From Alisma plantago-aquatica (lineage: Eukaryota; Streptophyta; Magnoliopsida; Alismatales; Alismataceae): DNA of 64,000 nucleotides. This document shows, piece after piece, positions 9,878 to 20,371 of this stretch; position 1 is the stretch's first letter; every line of letters begins with the position of its first letter. The stretch is from NCBI GenBank assembly GCA_963693085.1, contig OY856410.1, positions 1,328,727,304-1,328,791,303 of the forward strand, given 5' to 3'. Position numbers and translations under genes: made by a program. The notes beneath the pieces were generated by a model. It saw nothing but the letters and a program-made list of their open reading frames with translations, was not told the DNA's origin and searched no databases.

Positions 9878-12800
9878 TCATTCATCATCACTATCAACAT
9901 CCCAATTATATCTTACAGTTGCCACTGTTTGTACAGCTATTGCCCATTCTTCTCTTACTTCATCTAATGCTTCCCTCGTATATGGAGCATGTACATTTTT
10001 TAAGCGTTTGCCTATAGTGTGGTCAGTTTTAAACACCTGCAAAGAGAATGATGTATATATATAAGTAATAATATAAAAATAAGATTGATATATTTCATAC
10101 TAACTAATGAGACTATATATAATACCTCATGTATGGTATCGATGTCCAATGCGGCATGTTTGATAATCATCTGCATAAATCGCATCACATAGTATGCGCA
10201 TGCCCAGCCATTGTCTTGTGTAGCGCACTATAAATTGAAACATACAAAATAATACAACTAAGCACAATTCACATCAATAGTATATACATTGGAGTCGGGG
10301 AGTCGGGAACTTACTTTTATGTTCTCCCAAGACAATGGCTGGTTCTTTTTCCTTGGGACCTTTCCTCCAGCATTTTTGAATGCATCTAAACCCCTACATG
10401 TTAATATAACACACTAAGTTTCATAAGTAAATAGTAATGTAATAAAAGATGTTAACGGATATAAAAAATGAAATATTTCTCACCAGAATAATGACATTCT
10501 CATTACGTGTCCAATTTTAGTGTTTAATGTACTTCCTGCGGGATCTAGATAATAAACAGTGAACGTCCCGGGGACAATAACTAGTAACTCCCAATGTCTA
10601 CCACTAGAGGTAAAAAGTTAACAATTAATAACTCAAAATGCAAAATAATAATGGAATTTTCTTAAGTCCAAATTATAAATAAAGCAAACTTACTTGACAT
10701 TGAATGGAGCTATTATTATCGTCTTCATTTGATGACCAAAAATTGTAAAAGCATCTATACAGTATTGTTGAACACTATCAGGGTCTTTAGCTACCATACT
10801 AATCAATGATGGAATCAAAAATCCCACATGATCATATGCAAATTGTTTGCAATGATCTTCGATTAAGTAGCTGCAAAACATATAGACGTATGCATTAATA
10901 TATAAGAAACTAGATCACCGGATCTTACACAAGGTATATGGATGTATAAACAAGATCTCACCTTATCCATGTCTCTATCATTGATGTATTCAACCAATCA
11001 TACATAAACAGCTCAATAATATCTTGTATAAATAAAGAGCTGTCGTATGATTGACCTGCATAATCTGCATCTAAAGAAACAATTATAGGGCAAAGTATAT
11101 TATGTGCCCGTAGCCAACATGCCATTCCCCTACAAGCAGGACCTAACGGGTATGGTAGGTCAGTTGGAACCCAAGTTGGTAATGCGGGAATTGGAGGTGG
11201 AGGCCTAGGTGCTCCTAGTGTCTTCTTTTTAACCTGTATATATAATTTCAGATCAGTTGACATCATATATACACATTAACAGTCTAAATCAATGTAAATT
11301 TATCTTACAATTTCAGTCGTGTAGAGGACATCTGCTTTGGGCCACAATATGAACCCGCTTTCTGCCTCACCAAGTGTATCAATATCTGGGTGGGCATATG
11401 GCAACTCAACTTCCCTCCAATCGGGTAATACATGTATCGGGCTCACACGAATGTAGCCCTGCGGCATTGGAGTCCCATGAAACGTTACCCCAGGAAGGGA
11501 CTGGTAAGCTTGCGCCTCTGCAACAACATAGTTTTCCATTCTTAAGAGGCATGGCTTCAATGCCTACAAATTTACGTAAAGAATGTTATACATATATACA
11601 TATCATCTTGAAAACATATCATCTTGAAAAGACTAGCTACAATGTCATAAACAATACTTACAGCAGACGTGTTAGGCGATGGGTCTCCAGGATTACTTGC
11701 AGTCTGTGCACCAAGAGAAGAGTGGGTCGGCATAGGCTGATTGGAAGCCTGAGATGCCTGCCACCGCAGCAATTCTTCCTTGACCTTCTCAGCAACCACA
11801 TCGTTGAGCTTCTTAGCAACTATATCCTCCACTCTCTTATTCTCCTATACATGGATAAAACAAATATTAGCTTTTTATTAATGAATTTCCTTTTGCAGTA
11901 ACATTCTAAAAATAGAATATGTTACCTCTTCTTGAGAAAGTCCCGCTCTGGGTTTGCGCTGGGATGGCCCAAAGAATGCTTTGATGCCCACACCAGCGCC
12001 GGCACCTCTAACACGTCCAGGATGCTCTGGGTTACCCAGAGCAACTGTCAATTCATCCCTTGTGCCCTGAGGGATGAACGTGCCTTGTTTCCTCTGCTCG
12101 TGCAGCTCCCGCTAATCACCATAAACAAAAATTGGTAAGTTAACACCACAAATAATCAATATTCAAATGATTGCTCTAAGAGTTGTATTTTACCATTTTT
12201 GCAGCCGCCTCAGCAGTTTCGGGCTTCTTTATTTCACCCTTCTTGTTTTTCCTGCCAGCTATCCAGATATCATGGCGAGGCAAGGGTGTGGCCGCAGACT
12301 CCTGAGTAGCCGCAGACTCCTGAGTAGCCGCAGACTCCGCCTGTAGTCTTTGGCGAACGCTTGCATAGCCTTTTGGACCCATAGTATGGTCATGTACATT
12401 CAGTGCACGCCTTGCTTTTTGTGCGTCACTGAGGGCCTAGTTAGTATGCACATTTATAATTAGGTTAGTAGCACTAAATGTTAATCTTGAATAGGTGAAT
12501 ACAATGTATATTAATTAAAATGGGAGTGACGCCTAATACCTTGAATTCTTCAGATTTTCTTGAAGCAACAAAATTGTCCCAATCTTCTTTGTCCAAGAAG
12601 TTCCATTGTTCAAGGGCTGACTTCTTCTTCTTATCACCATGTCTTATGTATTCTCTGTTTAGATTTGTCCTGTAATTCCTAAGCATCTTTCCAGCGCGTT
12701 GCATCACACTTTTACGATGCAACATCTCATCCAATGCAAACAGATTCTGTAAAATAGAAATGTTATTAACTAGTACCAAAAATATAATTGCAAATAATAG

Positions 12801-13339
12801 AATTTGTAATCTATAAAATAGAATTGCAAATAATAATAACTCACGCATAAATCTTTCCATATCAAGTCTTTCTTCGCCTGAGGAACTTTATGCCAATTAT
12901 CATACTTAACACCACAATGGCTTCGAGTGACAACCCCAAGATAGTTTATAAAATTATTGTGGTTCACTCCAATTGCATTCCCTCCATTATCAAAATCCAC
13001 AACCAATTTGGATCCACTGCCACTCAGCGCAAGTAACTTTTTCAACAGAGTGATACCCCTTTTCTTGTTAAGTTTTTGTTGCTGCGCATCAAGTTGCTCA
13101 ATTGCTTCAGTGGGTAGCTGTGCATCATCAACCTAAAATTTGACAAAAATAAACACACCGAATTAAGCCAATATAGAAATACAGGATATATGACATAACT
13201 AGAAGATATTGAATTTTATAGAAATACGGGATATGTTTTTAGAACTTACGTTGGTATCCTCGCCATGCTCATCATGGACAGCATGCTCATCATGGACTTC
13301 ATGCTCATCATGGACATCATTCTCATCATGGTGAGCCAT
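9878..13339 (-). CDS. Intact 13-exon CACTA accessory gene: TNPA-like region fused to a Ulp1-type SUMO protease domain
   Basis: Exons (minus): 13339-13250, 13132-12845, 12746-12540, 12436-12194, 12111-11926, 11844-11662, 11563-11309, 11233-10962, 10870-10694, 10603-10484, 10393-10315, 10227-10126, 10036-9878. All junctions are GT-AG and the phases agree. The sum is 2361 nt, 786 residues plus TGA, with no stop. The ATG follows a splice acceptor (TTTTCAG), so there is probably a 5'-UTR intron. Residues 1-30 are acidic with HDEH repeats. Residues ~60-126 resemble transposase_24 (VDFDNGGNAIGVN, then NWHKVPQAKKDLIW). ESAAT repeats lie near residues 230-247. The C-terminal ~160 residues form a Ulp1/C48 domain: H637, D654 (17 apart), then Q704-x5-C710 (QDNGWAC). 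In known Ulp1 proteins this domain cleaves SUMO conjugates. DNA binding and nuclear action are inferred. The A and C copies are decayed. Confidence 0.88.
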
Positions 13340-13568
13340 CTGAAAATTTCATTAAAAAGGAAAACATTTAGCATTTGTATCAACTAGAATAAGGAAAACA
13401 TTTAGCATTTGTATAAACATACATGTCTCTAAAATTGTGATCTTTTATCAATTACCAATCCTTCAATGTACAAGTAATATAAAAAACAATGATTGTTCAC
13501 ATTCTAGGCCAACAAACACATGTGATGTCATTCTTATATATAATAAATGTGTACCACCTATCCCATCC

Positions 13569-13756
13569 TTGAACACCTAATCTCACTAGTAAGTGTATAA
13601 TGTGTATTGGGTTTTCAAGAAAATTTCGGCAGCATTTCCCCGCTGTTCTCTAAGTACATATGTACTTAGAGAACAAACGGGGAAATGCTACCAAAATTTT
13701 CTCGAAAACTCAATACACATTATACACTTACATCCTAAGTGAGATTAGGTGTTCAA
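13569..13756 (-). repeat. 188-bp hairpin, CACTA-B copy 1
   Basis: Inverted-repeat arms of ~90 bp run from TTGAACACCTAATCTCAC to GTGAGATTAGGTGTTCAA. The palindromic centre is AAGTACATATGTACTT. Internal pairs include TTTCCCCG with CGGGGAAA and GTGTATAATGTGTATT with AATACACATTATACAC. It lies ~230 bp 5' of exon 1 of the minus-strand gene. Confidence 0.93.
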
Positions 13757-14017
13757 GAACAGTCCCAAACCGGGGACTATCCAAGATTTGCTCCTAATGA
13801 GTAAATCTTGGATGGGTTTCTAGGCCAACAAACACAATAATAGATATCTACAATGAAGCCGGACTCCATACAAACAATATATAATTTAGTGATTGTTCAT
13901 TCTAATTTATATCAATGTACAAGTAATATAAAAAATAATGATTGTTCACATTCTAGGCCAACAAACACATGTGATGTCATTCTTATATATAATAAATGTG
14001 TACCACCTATCCCATCC

Positions 14018-14205
14018 TTGAACACCTAATCTCACTAGTAAGTGTATAATGTGTATTGGGTTTTCAAGAAAATTTCGGCAGCATTTCCCCGCTATTCTCT
14101 AAGTACATATGTACTTAGAGAACAAACGGGGAAATGCTACCAAAATTTTCTCGAAAACTCAATACACATTATACACTTACATCCTAAGTGAGATTAGGTG
14201 TTCAA
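14018..14205 (-). repeat. 188-bp hairpin, CACTA-B copy 2
   Basis: Same structure and length as copy 1, produced by the 449-bp tandem duplication. The CACATATG-type centre and both arms are preserved with only one or two substitutions. Confidence 0.93.
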
Positions 14206-14340
14206 GAACAGTCCCAAACCGGGGACTATCCAAGATTTACTCCTAATGAGTAAATCTTGGACGGGTTTCTAGGCCAACAAACACAATAATAGATATCTAC
14301 AATGAAGCCGGACTCCATACAAACAATATATAATTTAGGG

Positions 14341-14820
14341 TTTAAACAATGTTAGGGTTTAATCAAATCAAATGATGCTAGAATGGACAAGTTTAAATCA
14401 AATTAGGATTTAAATTAGGGTTCCAATAGGATTCAATTTAATTAATTTTAATGTGAAAGATGTAATATTATAATACATACAATGGCAATGAAATGAAACC
14501 CTAATTGTATTGGAACTCATAAAAGGATGTCTCAAAGGTTGAATCTAATATATGCATCCTAAAAAAGGTATCACATCACAAATGTGCATTTCAATAATCA
14601 TATTTTTATTCCTTCCAATTAGTGTGGGTGCCATGTTTGGAATTGTTTTCTAATCATGGGTCCCTTAATTTTATTTAGGATAGAAGATAAAATCAAGGAT
14701 ATCAAATAGTAGACAAAAGGGGTACACTCTAGGATTTAAGATCACACTACATCATGAATTTTATACAAAATTACATGTATGTGTATATAAAAAAATATAT
14801 TTATAAGGAACTTCTATACA
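14341..14820. other. AT-rich interior of CACTA-B without gene
   Basis: No exon or conserved domain is visible. The stretch separates the hairpin duplication from the GC-rich leader and probably belongs to the 5' leader intron of the minus-strand gene. Short repeats of CAGTAAAACTAA begin at ~14837. Confidence 0.4.
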
Positions 14821-14889
14821 TATCTAATCAACAAAAGCAGTAAAACAGCAATCAGTAAAACTAACAGCAAGGAAATCAGTAAAACTAAC

Positions 14890-15365
14890 CAGTGTTGTAG
14901 AAACAGGACGTCGGGTGTCAGCAGGAAGAAAGGAAGGAGCTAGGGCAGGCAGGTGGGCAAGCAGGAGGGCACCAGGCGTGGCGGCGGCGCCGGTTCTCAG
15001 GCGTGGCGGCGGCGCAGCGGATGGAGCAGCAGGGCGCGCGCGCGGGCAGCAGGTGGCTGGAGCAGCAGGGCGGCGACGAGCGGACAGCAGCAGCAGCAGG
15101 GGCGGCGGAGAAGAATGGCGCCGGAGAAGAAGGGCGCCGGAGAAGAAGGGCGCCGGAGAAGAAGCTAGGGCGGCGGCTCTGTTGGAAGAAGCTAGGTGGG
15201 CGGCGCCGGTGACGAACAGCAGCAGCAGTAGCAAGGTCGGCGGTGACGCACAGCAGCAGCAACGTCGGCGGCGACGGCGAGGCAAGGAAGCACGGGCAGT
15301 GTCGGCGACGGCGAGAACCGGCAGGCGGGCGATCGAGCAGCGCGGCAGCTAGCAATGAAGACAAT
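14890..15365 (-). promoter_or_regulatory. GC-rich leader block of CACTA-B
   Basis: This is a strongly GC- and CpG-rich stretch with GCGGCG and AGCAGCAG runs and GAAGAAGGGCGCCGGA repeated near 15118-15160. It gives overlapping long open frames on both strands, which is a composition effect. It lies ~0.4-0.87 kb from the 5' terminus in gene orientation. By position it resembles the GC-rich untranslated exon of En/Spm, so I read it as promoter/leader rather than protein. Confidence 0.55.
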
Positions 15366-15389
15366 GGAACAGGTAGGTGCCTAACGGGC

Positions 15390-15757
15390 GTCGCGCGGGT
15401 CTATTAGGTTGCTAAAGGCGTCGGTTGATAGTAATACACCGACGCCCAACAATGCAACCTTTACCCTATTTTTTCGCGCAAATTTTCATTTACATAGGAG
15501 TCGGTTAATAGTTTCCAAACCGACGTTGTAGGAGACGAAAAAAGTTCGCTCGAAAATTGATTTTCGCGGGCTACTTTTAGACGTCGGTCTGTTATAAATG
15601 GCCGACGCTGAATACAAAGCGGTACCCGTGTCTGGCTGGTCTTCGAATATAGACGTCGGTGAGTATAAATAACCGACGCCTATGTAAAATAGGAGTCGGT
15701 TTTCCTAAATAACCGATGCCACTAAAAGCGCCATTGAATGATGTTTTTGTAGTAGTG
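15390..15757 (-). repeat. CACTA-B 5' terminal and subterminal repeats
   Basis: GGCGTCGGTT, ACCGACGCC, GACGTCGGT and GAGTCGGTT motifs recur between ~15417 and 15715, usually in head-to-head pairs around short A/T spacers. They end at the CACTACTACAAAAACATC terminus (read inward). Confidence 0.88.
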
Positions 15758-18700
15758 ATTGTAAATGCATGATGCAGTACTATGGGAGGGTCCTAAGGAA
15801 CTATAGGACTAATCTCACCCGAGATTGCATACGAGATGCTGAGAAGAGGAAGAAGTCAACCACTAAGCAACGGAACTACCTGGACACCAATGACTATGAG
15901 GAGTTTGTTGCCAAAAGAAAAATTGATGAATTCAAGGTATTAAGCACTACTCCCAATTTAATTAATATACATTCTTATGTATTCACATATTCAAGATTGA
16001 CCTTTAGTGTTACTAACCAAATCAATGTTCTTACTAACAAGGCTATCCATGATGCTCAAAGAGTAAGGCGTGCATTGAATGTGCATCACCACACGATGGG
16101 TCCAAAAGGCTATGTAGGCATTTGCCAAACACTACAGGTTGTTGTTTCTATTGGGTTTGTTGCTACTCAGGAGACTAGGGAGTACTCTACTATTACTCCC
16201 GCACCTCTGCCTTACCATGATGTGTGGATAGATGGGAGGCAAAATAAGAAAGGATATATAACCAAACTCGCAACTTCTGAGGTGGCAACAAAAACGGTAA
16301 AATTCAACTCTCAGAGCAATCAATATTGATTATTGTTATGTTTACTTACCAATTTTTATTGATGGTAATTAGTGGGAGCTTCATGAGCAGAGGAAGCAAG
16401 GCAAGTTCATCACTGAGGGCACAAGGGATGAATTCATAGTAGCTCTTGGTTACCCAGAGCATCCTGGATATGTTAGGGGTGCGAGCGCTGGTGTGAGCAT
16501 AAAAGCATTTGTTGGACCATCACAGCACAAACATATCCCAAAAGTGGGAATTTCAAGAGTTGAGGTAACCTATTCATTTTTTTTAGAATGTTATTGTAAA
16601 AGGGAATTCAATAATCAAAAGCTAGTGTTTCTTTTGTCCATCTATATGTAGATGAGTTAATTGATAGGAGATTCGAGGAAGCACTTGATAAGAGACTCCA
16701 TGATGCAATGAGCAAGTAGTAGGCATCTCAAACTGCCACTTAGACAGTTCATGTGGTGTTCCGCTCTTCTCCTAGTGTAAAGGTGGTTGGGAGTAATCAT
16801 GTAGACCCACCACCTAGCATGTACGTTGTAAGTATTTTCATGACATAGTAGCTAGTCTTTTCAAGATGATATGTTTATATATATATATATTTATATAACA
16901 TACTTTACGTAAATTTATAGGGGTTGAATCCATGTCATCTAAAAAGCAAAGAATTTATCATTGCAGAGGCCGAGGCTTACCCACCCCTTCCAGGGGACAT
17001 GTTTCATGGCACTCCAATACTAGATGGTGCGGTTTGTGTGAACCCGAGACTTGTACTCCACCATTACAGGCATCATCCAATGCCATATTCCCACCCAGAT
17101 TCTGAAATGCTTGGTGAAGCAAAAGGCAGAGTGATATTGTGGCCCAAAATGGATGTCGTCTATACTAATATTTTATGGTAAATTTACATTATGTTAATTT
17201 GTTAACATGTATATACGAGTCAATTGATCTGAAATTATATATACAGGTCAAAAGGAAGAAACCCGCTATATCTTAGCCTCCACCTCCACCTCCTTCTGAA
17301 GTACCTATTTGTCTTCCAAGGGACCTATACGACTTGTTAGGTCCTAATTTCTAGGGTATGCCAGTATGGATAGGCGAACATAACCTACATTTTCTTATAA
17401 ATGTTTCTATTCCGGTGGATGCTATAGACAAATCATACGATAACAATCTATTTATACAAGATATTTTGGAGTTGATTCGTTATTATTGGCTGAATACATC
17501 TATGATAGAGCTATGGATATGGTGAGATCTTGTTTATATATCCATATACCTTATTTTATATACGGTGATCTGGTTTCTTATATATTAATGCATACATAAT
17601 GCATATTTTACAGCCACTTATACACGATCTGTAAAGATTTTTCATTTCCCCATGTGGGATTTCTAATTCCATCTTTGATTAGTCAAGTAGATAAAGAGCC
17701 TTCATCAGTTACCTCATACTTCTCTGTCACTTTTAAATATTTTGGTAAAAAAAAGAAGACGGTGATAATATCTCCATTCAATGTTGAGTAAGTTTACTTT
17801 GCTTATAATTTGGACTTAATAAAATTACATTTTATTGTGGACTTTGAGTTATTAATTTTTAAATTTCTTACCTCTAGTGCTAAGCATTGGGAGTCACTGG
17901 TTATTGTCCCCAAGACGTGGATTGTTTATTATCTAGATCCTTCGGGGAAGGAATTAGACTTATTATATGGACACCCAATGAAAAGGCCATTATTCACATG
18001 AGAAATCTTTCATATTTTATATTTTTTAACATCTATTATTACATTACTATTTAATAATGCAATTTAATGTGTTACATTAACATGTAGGGCTTTAAAAGAG
18101 TTCAAAAAAAGCTGGAGGAAACATGTCCAAGACAAAAAAAACATTACTTTGGGAAAATGTGTAAGTAATTTCCTGACTCCAATGTATATAATTTATGTGA
18201 ACTCTGCTTGTTTGTATTCGTTAACATTTTGTATGTTTCAATTTATAGTGTGCTACACAATACAATGGTTGGGCATGTGCATAATATGTGATGTGATATA
18301 TGGACCTAATTATCAAACATGCTGCAATGGAAATCGATACCATACAACAAGTATTATATATAGTATTGTTAGATAATATGAAATATATCAATCTTACTAT
18401 ATATTATTAATAATATATATATGTCATTCTCTTTGCAGGTGTTAAAAACTGACTTCACTACAGGTGAAAAGTTATTAGATGTGCATACTCCCTATACGAT
18501 GGAAGAATTAGATGATATAAGAGAACAATGGGCAAAATCCTTACAAGTAGTGGGAAATCTTTATTATCATTGGAATACTGATGGCGATGATGATGATGAT
18601 TATAATAATGACAATAAAGAATGATATTTCTAAACTTTGTTGTCATAATTTTTTCTGTATTTGATGACATGTTAAACTTTGAAAGACATACTTATATATA

Positions 18701-19129
18701 CATGTTTGAATGATTTTTTTTTAATTTTCTTATCTATATACATATGTGTGAATGTGAAGATGAATACATCAATGTTTCTACAAGTGTCTGAATGTGAAAA
18801 GAGATGAATGAATGGAACTGCAAGTTGCTACATGTGTGTGAATATGAAATGGAGGAATGAAATGGAACTACAAGTTTCTACATGTGTGTGATGAATCATA
18901 TATTGAATTAAATGTGCTTATACATGTGTGTGAATCACATGATCCATATAATAATATTGTCCATCCTTGTTAATTTTGCAGGTTTATGGCATGTTGTTAG
19001 CTAAAATCAATGGATGTTGTAAACTCGTAGTTCATAACTAAACTATAGGTTTTGCATCCTACTGACCAGTCAGACAGTAAGCCTACAAGCTGATAAGAAA
19101 AACAATCAAAACATAGTCATTTTTTAACA

Positions 19130-19529
19130 AAAGAAACTGACAACTAAAACTTAACTCCTTAGTGATTAATAATTAACTGACGTCTTTATCCCTAATGGTG
19201 TCGGTTACTATTTGTTTAACTTAAAAACCGCAATAATTTTAGGTCAACAGAGTCAGTTTTTTGTTGCTAACCGGCACCTATGGTCTAACCTGGGGCCAAT
19301 TTATTTGTTCGGGATGGGTTGTGGCATTGGTTTTGACTTGATGACCGACGCTTATGGTCCCTTTCTTGGTGCATTTTTTTGGGTTGCAATTGGGGGACGA
19401 CTTTGTGTCGTCGGTTATGAAACTGACATTGAAGGCATCTACATTTAGTGTCACCCACTTGGGTGTCACATGGAAACCCACTTCGAAAGTCATATTTAAC
19501 CTACGCTAAAGGTGATATAGGTACTAGTG
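19130..19529 (+). repeat. CACTA-A 3' subterminal repeats and terminus
   Basis: Degenerate GTCGGTT/ACCGACG-type motifs (for example ~19200, 19345 and 19410) lead to the terminal GTACTAGTG. Several motifs have lost the CpG (AACTGAC for AACCGAC), as expected from methylated-cytosine decay. Confidence 0.75.
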
Positions 19530-20371
19530 TCCCTGCCCTTGATAAAAGCATTTTGTTCCAAGAAAATTATGTTGGGAAGGATGGGCCCTTGGCGAAGGAC
19601 CAAAATCTTAGATAGAATGTGCATGGAAGAATTCTCCATGCCGATGGGCCTATAAACCTATCCACTAGATAAAGGATTGGCCACTTTAGGGATGAGGACA
19701 AGCCTACAACATTTGATGCTCAAAAAGTCACGAGCTGCATTAGATCACCCGTGATGGCGTCCCACTTGAACTGGTAGAACCCCCAGTGAAGCAATCGGGG
19801 CCAGGGGTCTTGTCAGGGTCCATCCCTTGTACTACATAGTGTAGCTCCTCCTCTATGGGTGGGAGCCAGAGCGTGATGTTGTCCTCCTCCGTGACCATGC
19901 CAGGGAGGTGGTAAACCAAATCCTCGAGTCATGCCTGGTCAAAATCCTACCTGTGAGAAGAAAAGAGGTTAGAGTAAAACCCAACAGTGTCTGATAGCAA
20001 CGTTGGTGCCTCCTTCCATGTGCCATCCACCAGCTAGATGCTTTGGCTATGGATGCGGCCTACCCGAGCTTTAGTAAAATCTTGGAAGATTGTGTTGTTA
20101 CGATCCCCTACCATGAGCCACTTGATTCCAGCTTTCTCCCTCCAGAAAACTTCTTCACAATTGAGAGCTTCTCTAAGATCAGTCTCTACCGTTATAAGAG
20201 CATCCCGACCAACCTCTGAGAGGTCGAGGTCAAAGGCCCACTAAAAGGTCTTCGCATGTTCTTCTAGATGTTTGACTTGCTCAAAAAAATTTCCAAAAAC
20301 ACGCTTGTTCCAATAAGAAAGATCTTTCTTCAACTGCATGAGCTTAGTGAAGATCATATAGCTAGGGTTAC
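19530..20371 (-). mobile_element. LINE fragment: middle of ORF2 and start of RT, minus strand
   Basis: Minus-strand reading gives IKWLMVGDRNT, MDPDKTPGPD and NAFIKGRDIS in the order seen in plant L1 ORF2 (endonuclease-RT linker, RT block 0 and RT block 2), with several stops. It joins the segment at 2991-3067 across CACTA-A and the segment at 22108 across the solo LTR. Confidence 0.87.

Larger units (their letters stand above)
13464..14340. repeat. Near-identical 449-bp tandem duplication carrying the hairpin (CACTA-B)
   Basis: The unit starting CAATGTACAAGTAATAT at 13464 recurs at 13913, a period of 449 bp. By eye only a handful of substitutions separate the copies (for example CTGTTCTC/CTATTCTC and TTGGATGGG/TTGGACGGG), so the duplication is recent. 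Each unit contains one complete 188-bp hairpin and the flanking ATCCAAGATTT and AGTAAATCTTGG inverted segment. Confidence 0.92.
9255..15757 (-). mobile_element. CACTA-B: 6.5-kb CACTA element inserted in CACTA-A
   Basis: The ends are CACTACTATAG at 9255 and, inward from 15757, CACTACTACAAAAACATC. The TSD is ATT (9252-9254 and 15758-15760). The CACTA-C paralogue shows the empty site as GCATTGTAAATG, confirming the boundaries. Genes point to the minus strand, so 15757 is the 5' end. It shares subterminal repeats, hairpin and second gene with A and C but has no TNPD gene. It would therefore need transposase from elsewhere, while still coding for the accessory protein. Confidence 0.97.
8701..18624 (+). 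pseudogene. Second CACTA gene (TNPA-like/Ulp1 fusion), decayed and split by CACTA-B
   Basis: The exons are homologous to the open gene in CACTA-B. Exon 1 is 8701-8775, with the start codon mutated to ATC. Exon 2 starts near 8864 and ends at the GTGAGT near 9147. Exon 3 starts at 9224, is cut by CACTA-B at 9254 and resumes at 15758. Later exons include 16924-17175, 17876-17999 (HWESLVI and YYLDP, the Ulp1 His and Asp), 18248-18350 (QYNGWAC then a stop in place of Tyr), and a last exon at 18440-18624 ending in an acidic Asp run. Stops also occur elsewhere, for example after GALDE in exon 2. It is non-functional. Confidence 0.85.
3068..19529 (+). mobile_element. CACTA-A: 16.5-kb CACTA (En/Spm-type) element inserted in the LINE
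   Basis: The left end is CACTAGTACAAAAATGAC and the right end, read inward, is CACTAGTACCTATATCACC. The 3-bp TSD is TCC on both sides. Removing the element restores continuous LINE reading. It carries subterminal GTCGG/CCGAC-type repeats at both ends, a GC-rich leader block, a hairpin, a TNPD-type transposase pseudogene and a second multi-exon pseudogene. About 6.5 kb of its length is the nested CACTA-B. Its own length would be ~9.96 kb, almost the same as CACTA-C. Confidence 0.95.

Noticed and set aside
11374..12138. Plus-strand frames of 175 and 68 codons
   Set aside because: Antisense to exons 5-7 of the CACTA-B gene; no domain and contradicted by the well-phased minus-strand exons.
14915..15364. 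Long open frames on both strands (up to 148 codons) in the GC-rich block of CACTA-B
   Set aside because: They overlap in several frames, are Arg/Ala/Gln/Pro-rich and repeat-driven, and have no domain. GC-rich composition removes stop codons, so I treat the block as leader sequence.
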